From positions 20,462,501 through 20,526,500 of the forward strand of contig OZ017799.1 of NCBI GenBank assembly GCA_963969395.1: a DNA stretch of 64,000 bases, in the 5' to 3' direction. This document shows, one piece after another, positions 1-11,744 of the stretch. The stretch comes from Pseudoscleropodium purum (taxonomy: Eukaryota > Streptophyta > Bryopsida > Hypnales > Brachytheciaceae). The stretch's first letter is position 1; the number at the start of each line of letters is the position of its first letter. The notes beneath the pieces were generated by a model. That model saw nothing but the letters and a program-made list of their open reading frames with translations, did not search any database and was not told the DNA's origin. The position numbers were made by a program, and so were the translations under genes.

Positions 1-37
1 CTGGTCCTGGAGGTGTACGTGATAAAGGGGTGAGCCT

Positions 38-2023
38 TTGTCCACGATTATCAATGGCAGTTCGAGATTTATTTCGGCATTGCGAAGGAGTTTTTCCAAA
101 ACGCGTTGTAATGGACAATGTGGATGGCAACCCTGGCCCTTCAGATATTCAAGGGTTTCGGCCGGAAAGGTTGTGTTGCATTTTGACCACGAAGATTCTT
201 GTCTAGCGTCCAAAGAATTGGTATCAATGGTATGTGCCACAACTGAAATGACTTTGAGTACAGAAGCTTCTAGTGAACGTGAAACCCCGAGGACATCAAG
301 TTCTAGGCCTCAAAGGCAAGGCAGTTTAGTGAATGGGTTTGAAGAAGGTCATAAACGCAAATTACATTCAGTGTGGGCAAATTTTTTTTATTCGGCAAAC
401 TAACCATTTTCCGTGGCTCGAAATCCAGCTTTTAAAGAAGCAATGAAGAAAACAGCTGCGTTTGGTAGGCCATACATTCCTCCTTCATACCACGACCTTC
501 GGTACAAATTGTTGAATGAGGCGAAGACCAACATTCAAACACAGTTGAATGTACGGACTAAAGATAGCATTCGAAAATTTGGAGCAACATTGTCCATTGA
601 TGGATGGAGCTCAATGATTAATCGACCTCTCATCAATGCCATGCTTGTATCATCCGTAGGTGAAGAATTTCTTGGATCTGTGGATACAAGTGGTTGTGAA
701 AAAAATGCGGAGTACTTAGCAGTTGTGTTGGAAAAGTTCATTGAACAAGTGGGGTCCAAGAACGTCGTGTTAATAACTACGGATAATGCTCCCGTGAATC
801 CGTCCGCATGGGATGTTATATCTGCAAAATATCCTCATATCTTTTACCAAGGGTGCGTGGTATATGCATTGAATTTGTTGTTGAAGGATTGGGCTGCACA
901 GAAATGGATTGCTTCCAAATTGGATAAAGGAGTTTTTGTAGCTAAATTTATCAGGAAGAGACATATGCCACTAGCTCTATTGCGAAAGTATTCGCCAAAT
1001 CTTGGTCTTTTGATGCTTGGGGATACAAGGTTCGCCTCTAAATTTATCATGATGGAGCGTTTGACAAAATTGAGAGGAGCATTGGAACAAACGGTGGTAG
1101 ATCCGCAATAGGTTGAGTATGTACATACTCTCAAGAAGAAACGTGGAGCCAAAGTCCAACCAAAAGACTTGGCCTTAGCGGTGAAGAAAATTGTTCTTGA
1201 TGACCATTTTTGGAATCGATCCATCAATTATGTGGAGATGGTTGAACCAATCATATGTGCACTCCACGATTTGGATTCAAAATCACCATGCATGGGGAAG
1301 GTATTGCATATCATGAGGAAGTTAGAGAAGCACGTGAACGGATTACAAAGTCCACCATTTTGTTTGCTAGAAGAACATGCAATTCCATTGGTCCAGTCTT
1401 TTTATGCCCGAAGAAGAATGGTGGACAACGATCTCCAATCAACCGTAGCTCTTTTGAATCCATACCTTCTTCATGACAAAGAGCTAGCGGATGACACAGA
1501 TGTAATGTCAAGATGTAAGAAAGTTTTGGAGAGAATATGTAAACCGGATGAATATGTAGCAATGGTGAAGGAATTTGTAACTTTTCGACACAAGGAACCT
1601 CTATTCCACAATATGTTGAATCCAGGAGATCAAATGTTGTCCGCACATGCTTGGTGGGATTTTGAAGGTGCATGTGGCAAGTTTATAGCTCCATTAGCGA
1701 AGAGGATATTGACTCAACCGGTGTCATCATCTTCATGCGAACGGAATTGGAGCAACTATTCTTTTGTTCACAACAAATCTCAAAATAAATTGAAGCCGGA
1801 GAGAGCAACAGATTTGGTGTACGTGTATACCAATTCCAAAGTATTAAACGCATCGAAGGAAAAAGATGAAAAAAAATGGTATAATGATGATGTGGATCCA
1901 ATGGAATCAGAGAATTCAGATAGGCCGACGTTAGAAGACGACGATGATGATGATGACGAGGATTTGGAAAGGGCCCTTTCAACTGTAGATGGCGGAGATG
2001 ACTTCAATCATGCGACAGCATAG
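38..2023 (+). pseudogene. hAT-superfamily transposase relic (DUF659 + C-terminal dimerisation domain)
   Basis: One reading frame runs from about 38 through 413-1111 and 1169-2023, broken by in-frame stops at 401-403 (TAA), 1109-1111 (TAG) and 2021-2023 (TAG). The middle segment matches the DUF659 region of plant hAT transposases: an IDGWSS block near 600, a VDTSG block near 680 and a TTDNAPVN block near 780. The usual Cys-His pocket after it (normally PCAAHCLNL-like) reads GCVVYALNL, so a conserved His is lost. The 1169-2023 segment ends with the hAT dimerisation signature (SSSSCERNWS, then HNKSQNKL). The N-terminus, where a BED zinc finger would sit, is frameshifted and runs off the left edge. 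Family knowledge: hAT proteins cut and paste DNA with short TIRs and 8-bp target duplications. The stops and the lost His indicate a dead copy. Confidence 0.85.
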
Positions 2024-2038
2024 GGAGATGAAGATGTT

Positions 2039-3235
2039 ATGGAAGGCTTTCCCGATTTGGTGAATGATAAGCATGATTATCATCTAAACCGCAAGGATGT
2101 CGTTCCCGACAATGCAAACGATGCATATACCTTTTGTAAAGACGAGGACAATGTAGGGGTACAGGCGAATCTACTTTTTTTAACTGCATATTGCAATGGA
2201 ATGGGATTCTTGAATAGCGAAAACATTCTATCGGAAAAAGCAAACGCTATTGCCAAAAAGGTGAAAATCAATGAGAATGCTATTGGTGATGATGGGAGAA
2301 ATGAAAAAATTTTAATTTCTCAATCTCCATTTGTGGCATTAAATGTAGTGCAAGGAAATAACAAAAGAGAAGATGTGGTCATGGAGGTGGACGTTCCAAA
2401 AGATGTGGGCAACAATAGTGGTGATGAGGGAGAACCAAATATTGCGGTACAAAAAAATAATGATTCATTTGGGATGGCAGTTACAAATTCGGCAATTGTG
2501 AAGAGTGATAAAAGAAAAGAGCCAATGAAGTCAATTTTTGAAGTACCGAGATCTAGTGCTCTTCCATCAATACCGTTGAAGTCTGTTAGCACACGATTGA
2601 ATGATTCTCAGAGCTTTGGATATGGAAAACGCCTAATGAACATTTCCAAAAAAATTTCTACAGGCGGTAATCTACGGAAAGTAGCATCATCACCTACAAG
2701 CCTAAGTGATACGGATAGTGATCGGATGCCATTGGCATCTTTGCGTGCTCGCATTTTAAGAAAAGGAGTGGCGCAAGAATCCATCAAATCAACAAACGAC
2801 ACTCTATTACTTCAAAAGAAAGCCAAAGTGGAGATAACCGTTCATGGACATGTCGATCCTACATCGAGATTGATGGTTCAAGAATCGAGTAACGTGAAAG
2901 CGAAAAGAGAAATGCAACCTTTTGCTATCTCTCCAGTGAAGAATAGGACCCCTCTTGATGAAAATGTTGCTACTTTGTCAAATAGAAAGAAAAGAAAGGT
3001 TCCTATTCAAAAAACCTTTAATCGTTCTGTCAAAAGAAAAAAAGAAAAATTAAATTCGAAAGAAGGGAGTAAACCTACTTCGAAAGAAGACTTGAAAGAG
3101 ACAACGATACTTGATTCTAACAATGAAGATGACTCCGACAATGAAGATGACTCCAATAATGAAGATTTTGAACGGAGAGCTGCAAGAGAGAGTAGTGGGG
3201 CTGAGGTTAGAGGAGATGTGGATTGGCGTCCATAG
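2039..3235 (+). pseudogene. Long charged C-terminal extension or second ORF of the hAT element, with NLS
   Basis: This open frame of about 398 codons continues in the same frame as the transposase and is separated from it only by the TAG at 2021-2023, five codons upstream of its first Met. I do not recognise a catalytic domain. Visible features are a Ser/Lys-rich low-complexity body, an SV40-like basic cluster (NRKKRKVP, near 2980-3010) followed by a second basic cluster (RSVKRKKEK), so a bipartite nuclear signal. There is also an acidic tandem repeat of Asn-Glu-Asp-Asp near 3120-3165. The preceding transposase segment ends in a poly-Asp run. It may be an element-specific C-terminal extension, a second hAT protein, or a captured host fragment. 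It is remarkably open for a relic. Confidence 0.55.
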
Positions 3236-3585
3236 GAATTGTGGAGATGTGAATTTAGATGTTTGATTGTTTAGTTGCTCATGATATATGGAACTCATGT
3301 TGACAAATGACAATGGTTTCTTCAATCATTTTATTATAAAATTGTTTGTTTATTGATGATATACATCTCACTGGATTTTTAAGTGATTTTGTTTCTAAAT
3401 CAAAATGAAATTCAACAAAAAAAATTAAAAATATATTTCATATTTTAGCTTTTATATAAATAGTGATATACAACTCGATTGAATCGCAATTGCAATATAA
3501 GAAAAATCTAAATCTAAATGACTTACCTCTCAATCTCTCATTGGTGAAAACAATCAAAACAAAAAATCCAAAACGGGTTCTCTAA
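3236..3585. other. AT-rich 3' non-coding part of the hAT element
   Basis: No open frame with coding character is seen. The stretch joins the end of the charged ORF to the GC-rich terminal region of the element. Confidence 0.5.
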
Positions 3586-3724
3586 GCCGCCCCGTCCGTC
3601 CGCCCCGCCCTGCGCGTCCGCCTTCCGACGGCGGGAGGGACGCTGCGTCCGCTAGCGTCCGTGCGTCCGGACGTTCGGAAAACGGACGCTATTTTGGGGC
3701 GGACGTAGAGATTCGTCAACCCTG
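3586..3724 (-). mobile_element. hAT terminus (left-type end, facing right), GC-rich subterminal repeats
   Basis: GC-rich sequence dense in ACGTCCG/CGGACGT and GGGGCGGACG motifs ends at 3724 in GTCAACCCTG, which read outward-in is CAGGGTTGAC, a hAT-type terminal sequence. Its reverse complement matches the first ~130 bp of the MITE at 11745-12053 almost throughout, including the ACGTCCGCCCCAAAATAGCG block and the CGGACGCAGCGTCCCTCCCG block. It is therefore the same transposon family, and this end probably belongs to the element carrying the transposase at 38-3235. The other end is not in the window, so no target duplication can be confirmed. Confidence 0.7.
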
Positions 3725-3949
3725 GTATTTGAAGTCACAAATTTTTTTAATTTGCCTTTTGAAAATGAATTGGAATTTTTTCATAGTTTCAAGACTATCA
3801 TGGACTCGTGGTCAAACTTTATAATCTTTCAACTTATAAGAGACATTGTTTTAATAACAAATCGCGAACCATTGCACTTCATTTAACATTTAATTGTTTA
3901 AAGATTAAGGGAGTGACCGTGGGGCAGTTTGGGTAGGGTGGTCGGGGGA

Positions 3950-4041
3950 AATAGGGCCGTCTGGGCAGACGGGGCGGACGGGGCGGTCCCGACGGACGCT
4001 GCGGACACAGCGTCCACGTCCAGACGTCGTGTCAACTCTGA
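3950..4041 (+). mobile_element. Second hAT terminus (right-type end) of the same family
   Basis: A GC-rich block (GACGGGGCGGACGGGGCGG, then GCGTCCACGTCCAGACG) ends at 4041 in GTCAACTCTG, the inverse of CAGAGTTGAC. It resembles the right end of the MITE at 11745-12053. Both this terminus and the one at 3724 have their interiors to the left, so two copies are probably nested. The 3725-3949 stretch between them would then be internal to the outer copy. Confidence 0.6.
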
Positions 4042-6836
4042 TTTCGAATGCCTGGCAACTCAATGTAAGTATTTTTTTTTTCATTACTAAGGGTACTTAG
4101 AATCAATGATGGCTTTTGTGTTAGACAATATCATTCTGAATGCATAGTATCTCAATGTAAGTGGTACTTTCCATAATCACAAATGCAAATGATTTGGCAA
4201 GAATGTATAGTGGCCCATAGTCCTAGAAAGTGAAAAATTCAGTATTTGAAAAGTTCTAATCATAAATGTGCCATAAAAAAATTCCAAATTGTAAGGATTT
4301 ATTTTAGCCAAATTAAAGCACAGTTAATTAAAATATTTCATAGGATACCATTAAATACTAGAACTATTGTGTTTGAAATGTCATGATGATTGAATGTAAA
4401 TGATGCCTTCAATGCTCATAGCATACATTTTTTTAATCCTATATTATAGGCTATTCTAAAACCAAAAAGGAATAATAAAAAAAAAAACCTTAAATAAAAG
4501 ATGTTCACACGGTTTCCAACTTGTATCAATTTTTTTTAAACAAATGTTATACCAAAGTCTATGACTTCTGCTTCAATAGTTCTATAAAATGTAATTAGGA
4601 CCTTAAGTTTTTAATTACTCCCTGAAGACATGGTCCATTCCAAAAATATCACTCCACCACAAATTTTTATAGACTTGGAATCCTAACTGAAAGTTAAGGC
4701 ATTTCATATTTCAACATTTTTTTTCCTGAAAGTTGAATGGTCAACGTTGAGACTATTTCCAGCTTCCACCAATATTTTCCATGTAGGTGTTAGGCCCAAG
4801 TTCATGACTTTAGCATGAGCATTTCATTAAAGAACATGACCTTCTTTTAGATTTTTTTTACGGCATGGTACATTGAAAGAAGAATCCTCCATGAGCAAAC
4901 AAAAATTAAATATAGTCATGGATTTTTCATGTTCAAATGATTTCCAACTTTTACATATTTTTTTTGCTCGCTTGCACATACTTTTTCCATGACTTTGGAG
5001 CCATGGCGTCTTTAAAGTACAGGACCCGTTATTTTTTAATTACTTTGGTTGTCAAAGCAAATTATGAGAAACAATCACAAATTAAATTTGGCCTTGAATT
5101 TTTCATATTCAGGTGATTTCCAACTTCTACATTTTTTTTTTGCTTACTTGCACATACTTTTTCCATGACTTTGGGGCCATGGTGTTTTTAAAGTATAGGG
5201 CTTGTTATTTTTTTATTACTTCGGTTATTAGAATAAATTATGAAAAACAAGCACAAAATTAATATGGCCATGAATTCTTCATGTTCTGGTGATTCCAAGT
5301 TGAAAATGAAATTGAACATTCATTGAATTCTTCCACTACTTCAAGCTTCATTGAAAATGAAATTAATTATGTTTAATATTATAATGATTTGAGTTCTAAT
5401 AACATTTGTACAAGTCTAATGTCATCATATTTAATAATTATGACTAAGTGAGTGCCTCTTGTAGTTAGAATGAGTATTTCATGGAATAGTACCAAAGACC
5501 TCATTAGTGCTTCAAACCCTCTATTGATTGGCTTTATTGCAACCACTTCAATGATGTAGACACAATTTTCATACGGTTTTATTAGTGACACCTACTTAGT
5601 TACCATCCCATAGTTTCACATTCCCTATCATTGATGTCCTATCATCCTCTTAGCCAAATTAAAGAAATCTCCATAAATTGTACATGTATCTTAATTACAT
5701 TTATATAATGTCTATATTTATGACCTTTTTAATTTTCACTAAAATACTATAAACTTATACAATTTTATAAGTGAACTTTGTAATATTATTTATAAAATTG
5801 TACTTAAACTATAAAGTAATGGAACAAATATATAATTTTAGTAAGTAGTTCTACAAAATTTTAAGGTGTTCTATCCAAGACTTTTGCTTGAGCGGTTCAT
5901 TAAAATACATGACCTTTTCCTTCAATTTTTTTACACCATATTCCATTCCAAAAAGATCACCTTATGACAAATTTTTATAGCCTTCAAATTGTAAATTGAA
6001 GGTCAAGACGTTTCTTATTTCAACTTTTGTTTTCTTTTTTCTTTTGTACCATGCCTATAGATAATTTTTGTAGTAATTTTTTGGTTTTGAAAAGGCCATC
6101 AAATATTTTGAAGATGTGTGTTCAATTGCATTTACATGTAAAAAAAAAGAATAATATAGAATAATTATGAATAGTGGACATTGAGATTATTTCCAACTTG
6201 TACCTTTTTTTTCCACGTAGGTGTTGTGCCCAAGTCCATGACTTTTGCATTAGTGGTTCATTGAAGTACATGACCTTTTTTTAGATTTTTTTTGATGACA
6301 TGGTCCATTCCAAGGAGATCACCCCACTACAAATTTTTATAGCCTTCGAATCCTAATTTATACATCAAGGCATTTCTTATTTCAATATTTTTTTCTTTTT
6401 TTTTCTTTTTTAGTACATACATGGATAATTATTTTGGTAATTTTTTGGGCTTTGCCAAGGACATTCATCTTTCTAGTGTATGTGTTCAATAATGTTTTAT
6501 GCTTCCAAAGAAAAAGAATAATACAAAATAATCATGAATAGTGGACGTTGGAATAGTTTCCAATATGTACCAATTTTTTTCATGTAGGTGTTAGGGCCAA
6601 GTCCATAATTTTGCATGAACAGTTCATTAAGGTACAAGATCTTTTTAAATTTCTTTTCATGATGTGGTCTATTTAAAGTAGATTAATCTATGAATTTTTT
6701 AAGGAGTATTTATATGTCTTTGGTTCATACCACTTCTTCAAGAAAAACTATGGCCAATTTTTCTGATGTTTACCAAGGTATTGTTTTTGACAATGTAGAA
6801 TATGTAACCCAATTTTTTTTATAACAAACCCTGAAT
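4042..6836. repeat. AT-rich array of degenerate dispersed repeats
   Basis: No gene is seen. Related blocks recur at about 4505, 4737, 5850, 6177 and 6542. They share TTTCCAACTTGTACC-like and ATGTAGGTGTTAGGCCCAAG-like phrases, then CATGACTTTTGCAT and CATGGTCCATTCCAA. A separate tandem pair of about 176 bp lies at 4923-5098 and 5099-5280 (shared TTTCCAACTT, GCACATACTTTTTCCATGAC and GAGCCATGG-like blocks). These look like decayed satellite or transposon sequence. Confidence 0.5.
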
Positions 6837-6858
6837 TCTAAACCCTAAACCCTAAACT
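6837..6858 (-). repeat. Short interstitial telomere-type repeat (CCCTAAA)
   Basis: Two consecutive CCCTAAA units with flanking partial units, in AT-rich non-coding DNA. This is the plant-type telomere heptamer on the minus strand. Confidence 0.8.
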
Positions 6859-7754
6859 ATAATTTTGATTCTATAAACCAAAATTCAGAAATTAGAAGAC
6901 TTTATTATTGAACCTAACATAAATGTGTTTATAGAAACGTTAAATATATTCTTTACACATGCATTATTCTGTGGTTAGAAAAAAAAAAAAAAGAGAAAAT
7001 GTCTCACCTAATTCTGAAAAATATAAAGATTTAAAAAAAAGTGCTCATTAAATTTGCTTTGTCAACACCATGACTTCATGAAAAAGTTTTGAAATAGTTG
7101 ACTTTGCCATTTTGCCAAGTTCAAGAAGACCTAAATTAAGAATAAATAGGAAGAATTTGCTGTCAAATGGACAAAAAAAATTCTAAAGAAAGATGGCTTC
7201 AACTTATTATGAAGATCCTTTAGGCTGAAAAAGTGTTACAAAGTGGAAGACAAATTTTTCCAAAAAGAAATTTGAAATTCAAACTCCTTTTGATTTTGCA
7301 CATCTCTTCCCCCTAGCACCAAAACTTTGTGCATTCGCATTAAGTTTGTTAGTCTTTTTCTAATTTTGATTTTGCATTTTGTGTTTGCTCATCGACCTTT
7401 GCAAGCACTCCCTTAGTCATTGTTAGTATTTTCTTTTTATTGTAGTTTCAAGAGTTTAGGTGCAGCACTAGTTTGTTCATGATGAAGTTACACAATAGAT
7501 TTTGAATTGAAGAGTCTTCTCCTCTTTCTCTTCAATACAAATTGATCTTTGACATCTTGTACATTTCATTCTGGTGTACTTTGAAATTCAAATAGGCTCA
7601 TAGATTTCCAATTGTACGATCACTTTGTCATCATATTCAATTAAATTTTGCGGTGTGAATGGGTATTTGGAATTGTAGTTGTAAAATATGGGTCTATTTT
7701 TAGAATTTTTTTGTGGATTGTATATTTTTTTAGTATATCAATGTTGATTCTATT
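6859..7754. other. AT-rich spacer, nothing recognised
   Basis: Only short random frames and homopolymer runs are seen between the interstitial telomere repeat and the 110-bp satellite. Confidence 0.4.
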
Positions 7755-8800
7755 GAAAGTGTAGTTTAGGTCAGCCCGCCCTAAATTGCAATCCAACAAT
7801 TTCATGTTTCAGATGTAAAGTCACGTGAATCCTCTCTAAGTGAATGTTTAATTATTTTAGAGTGTGGTCGTACAATTTAGGTCAGTCCACCCTAAATTGC
7901 ATTATGATAATGAATGTTTCAAAAAAAGTCATGTGAAACTGTCCTTCTCCGATCATCAATATTTCATAGTCTAGCCGTGCAGTTTAGGGAGGTTTACCCT
8001 AAATTGTATTATCACAAATCTTATTATTCACATAAAAATAAAATTAGGCTACTCTTACTCAATCTTCAAAATTTTCAGAGTCTAGTCATGCAGTTTAGGG
8101 AGGTCCACCCTAAAATGTATAATGACAATTTAATTATTGACATAAAAATGAAATGAATCTACTCATGTTCAATCTTCAAATTTTCATAGTTTAATCATGT
8201 AGTTTAGGGAGGTCCGTCTTAAAATGCATTGGGACAACGTAATTATTCACATAAAAATGAAATGAGGCCGCTCTTGCTCAATCTTAAAATTGTCACTTTC
8301 TAATCATGTAGTTTAGGGAGGTCCGCCCTAAAATGTATAAATTCAACTTAATTAATCACATAAAAAATAAAAAAAAGTCTTTCTTGCTCAATCTTAAAAT
8401 TGTTACACTCTGGTTATGCAGTTTAGGGAGGTCCACCCTAAACTGCATTATGATAATTAAATTATTTACATAAAAATGAAATAAGGCCGCTCTTGCTCAA
8501 TCTTTAATATTTTACAGTCTGGTCATGCGTTTTAGGTAGGTCCACCCTAAATTGAAAGACGATAATTAATGTTTAGTACAAAAAGTCCTATGAAGTTGGT
8601 ATTATTTATTCCTCAATATTTCATACTCTAATCCGTATAGTTTAGGTAAGTCCGCTTTAAATTGCAAGAGAGCAATTTAATTATTCAAATAAATAAAAAA
8701 TGAGGCCGCTCTTGTTCAATCTTGAATATTTCACAATCTAGTCCTACATTTTAGGTAGGTTTGCCCTAAGTTGCTATTCGGCAATTTAATGTTTTTGATC
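7755..8800. repeat. ~110-bp satellite, ten units, each with an inverted TTTAGGG/CCCTAAA palindrome
   Basis: The phrase GTTTAGGnAGGTCCnCCCTAAA recurs at about 7763, 7875, 7981, 8092, 8201, 8310, 8421, 8529, 8639 and 8748, a spacing of 106-112 bases. The rest of the unit is also conserved: an ACATAAAAATGAAAT block, a CCGCTCTTGCTCAATCTT block and a TCTAGTCATGC block before the next palindrome. The best unit has perfect 13-bp arms (8416-8428 and 8436-8448) around a 7-base loop. Inner arms are the telomere heptamer in opposed orientation. Outer units are more degenerate than central ones. Any coding frame here is incidental. Confidence 0.9.
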
Positions 8801-8986
8801 AACAGTTGTATGAATCATGAAAGTCATACCAATTGAACATGAATCAATCTTCCGGACATCCTAAAAGACCTAGTGCAATTTCAAGCGGACTTACTTGTTT
8901 TATATATGCTATGTATTTGATGGTTTCTCTATTGTTTGTCTTGAAGCTTAATCTTCTTTGTATTCTGGTTTTTGTTGATAGATAAG
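8801..8986. other. Spacer before the DUF7869-like relic; possible intron end
   Basis: Non-coding. It ends in a pyrimidine-rich tract and TTGATAG immediately before the first Met of the next relic, compatible with a 3' splice site. A first exon could therefore lie upstream, but I cannot identify one. Confidence 0.3.
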
Positions 8987-11744
8987 ATGAGCTCCAATGT
9001 TGTACTAGTTGACCTTATGGACTCATCAAATGATGAGTTTCATGTTCTTCAAGAGATGAATGTTGGCATTCCCGAGTGTGAAGAGATTCCGCATCGGATG
9101 TAGAATACAAAGTTTGTTACTTTGTATAATGCATAGGGTGTACTTGTTGGAGAAGGTACCTGCTACAGCATGAACTCCAATCTTGTACTTGGTGCCAATA
9201 GACCTCTAGGAGACACTCATGTGTTAGTGCATATTTCAAAGTCACATTTTGAAGTGGACATTTATGAGGAACATGTTTATTCATTGGTAGCTTGGCCTAT
9301 TGAGCTAGTCCACTGTCATGGCACAAATTTGCACGATCATGAAGCTAGAGACAATTTCAACCATCTACAAGCAACTCTTTTAAACCTGCCTTTTTTTAAA
9401 TTTGAGAGGCCCTATGCAAGTGCCATCCAAAACCCGCCTTATGAGATTGCTATCAAAACAAAAGACCTTCTGACACAAGAGTCAATCAATGCGGTATTCA
9501 ACAAGGTGTATTGTAGTAAGAATTGTGTCCAACCGTTTCCTAGGGAGGAAATTCAAACATTTTGTGAACGAATGTATTGAAATTTGATGTTCAAGCACCG
9601 AGCTTTCATGAAGACTGATGTACATAGACATATTCATGAGGATGCACGTAGAAGAAAGATGGTCATGATAGAAGAGATAAATGTGTGTATGCATGGATGT
9701 TTATTGCGAAGGATATTGAGTCTATATTCTATCACTACCTTAAATACATGAAGAGCGATCAAGAAGCAGGAAATCATAATAATACAAGATTGTTGAAGCC
9801 TAGAGAGCATACCCAACAAGCCGCAACTTCGTTGAAATGCATCTTTGATAAGGAGGCCGATCACATGTCACATCATACATAGACTTTGAAGGTAGGTGAG
9901 AAGGTTGTGTCTAAGATTCTTCCGGCCTCATTTCAATGGAAGGACCAGTTAAAGAAACTCAATGAAACCAATGCGGCTTTTGGTTTGAAGGACATTTCAA
10001 CTTCAAGCTTTTGTAAGATAAGGTCCACAAAGTTTTCAGAGTTCGATGTGAAAAAGCCAAGGGATAATTTTGCTCAGTGTGCTACTTGTGACAAATATAA
10101 TGAGCTCGCTAAAGGTGTTATCAGTGGATCTCAAACTATTATGAAGTGGACAAGAAGGTTGGATAAGCATCTCACCATCGCTCGCGTCTATAAGGATGTG
10201 TATTACATTAACCGAGACTTGTTGTTCAATAAACCACATGAATGTGTTACAATCATACACAACAAGATGGATCACTCAAAAATTGCTTGTTGGGTCTTTT
10301 CTCACAAGAGTAAAGAATTTGATGGCTTGATGAAGCTATTTGTTTCTGTGACGGGCATCATTGTACATGGTCATGCGGATGTGCGCTATGCGCATTATGG
10401 CTTGGATGTCTTCTCACATGACTCCAATTATACCATCGGTTCATTGGCAAAGTTATTGCAAGATTTAGAGTTAGCACCAAACTCTTCTTTACAGAAGTTG
10501 TTTACAAATTCGAAGTCCACAAAATTGTTCAAGGCCGTTCTAAGGGGTGCAAACATGTGTAATGCGTCATTATTACTGTTGCCAATTACTTTGACCCTAG
10601 CTACATGGTTACCATCCATTTTAAACATGCAGATGGACAATGCCACTGGAGATAACAAGAATAGATATGTTTTCTATTTTTGGTCTCTACTTATTGTAAA
10701 TAAGATCTTTTGGGAAGTCTATGTGAACTTCATGATTGTAGGTCATATGTATGACAACATTAATGCGCTATTTGAAAGATGGAGCATGGATTTGAAGAAG
10801 GAGAACTTCCCGACAATATCATCACTAATGAAGTCATTTACAAATGTGGACTCCGTCCCCACTATCCCTCACCTTATTGAAGAAGTGCCTGATTTCAAGG
10901 GTTTCATAGCAAGGTCATTTGTAGATGGCGATGACCTCCTTGTTGAACATACAAAACTACATCAATTGAAGTTCTACCTAGATTCAACAGGGTGCCCTAT
11001 CATGAAGTACAAACTTTTCTGCACTGATGCTGACTAGTTAGGGGAAGACGAAAGAGGCATTGAGTTGTAGAAAGAAGTTGCTAAAGGGCAAAGTTTGTAG
11101 CCACGCAGTGAACCGCTGCCTGTTCTACTAAAGCCTATGAAAGGCTTAGAAGACATCATCAAAGGTGTGTCAGAGTTTGTGAAATATTGGGACAATTTAT
11201 GCAATGTAGATGTCACCAGGGATTATCAAAGACATAACGAGCATTTGGTGAAGTATTGGCGTGGCGTCAAGGTAGCGTTAATGGAACTGTTACCTACCTT
11301 TGATGTTTTGAAGGACGGTTTTTGGTCAACTACATGTATTCAAGCAAGTCGAGCGGATGAATTGAACGAGGACGGTGAAGAATGTGAAAAGTTTGGGGAG
11401 GATGATCCATATATTGGGCCATTGAAAGGTCGCCCAAATCCATTCTTCCGAGTAGCTCAAGATTTGTTCAAAGGCTACTTTGTTGCAGTTTGACCCGCAA
11501 ATGGTGACTCTCATCCAATATGGATTGCAAAGACATTGTCTAATCCGAACTCAAATCCAAAGAATCTGAATTGTGTACTTATTTAATATTTTCATCCAAC
11601 ATCAAGGAATCAAGATGTTCAAGATTTCTACACCGGATGGGACAATGAAAGAGGTCTATATTGGAAGGTTGATGAAACTAAACCTCCAGTTTGGCAACAC
11701 ATAGATGCTCTAATGATAGTGTGGAAGTCAAGGATTCAAAAAGA
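8987..11744 (+). pseudogene. DUF7869-like transposon protein relic, multiply interrupted
   Basis: A Met at 8987 opens a frame that continues past TAG at 9101 and 9134 to TGA at 9578, then shifts frame. It runs on through TAG at 9880, 11035, 11068 and 11098, TGA at 11491 and TAA at 11584. The block near 10630-10780 (QMDNATGDNKNRYVFYF, then VNFMIVGHMYDNINALF) matches the signature I know from DUF7869-type proteins, which are abundant transposon-associated proteins in plants and other eukaryotes. The usual VGHTHxDID reads VGHMYDNIN, so the second His and both Asp are lost. A CATCDKY pair of Cys lies near 10080. The C-terminal part (11137-11740) keeps a typical GYFVAV...PIWIAK motif order and is cut off by the MITE at 11745. 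Dead copy. The family assignment is from motif memory. Confidence 0.65.

Noticed and set aside
7914..8156. 80-codon open frame inside the satellite
   Set aside because: It spans two repeat units and its apparent internal repeat is only the DNA repeat translated.
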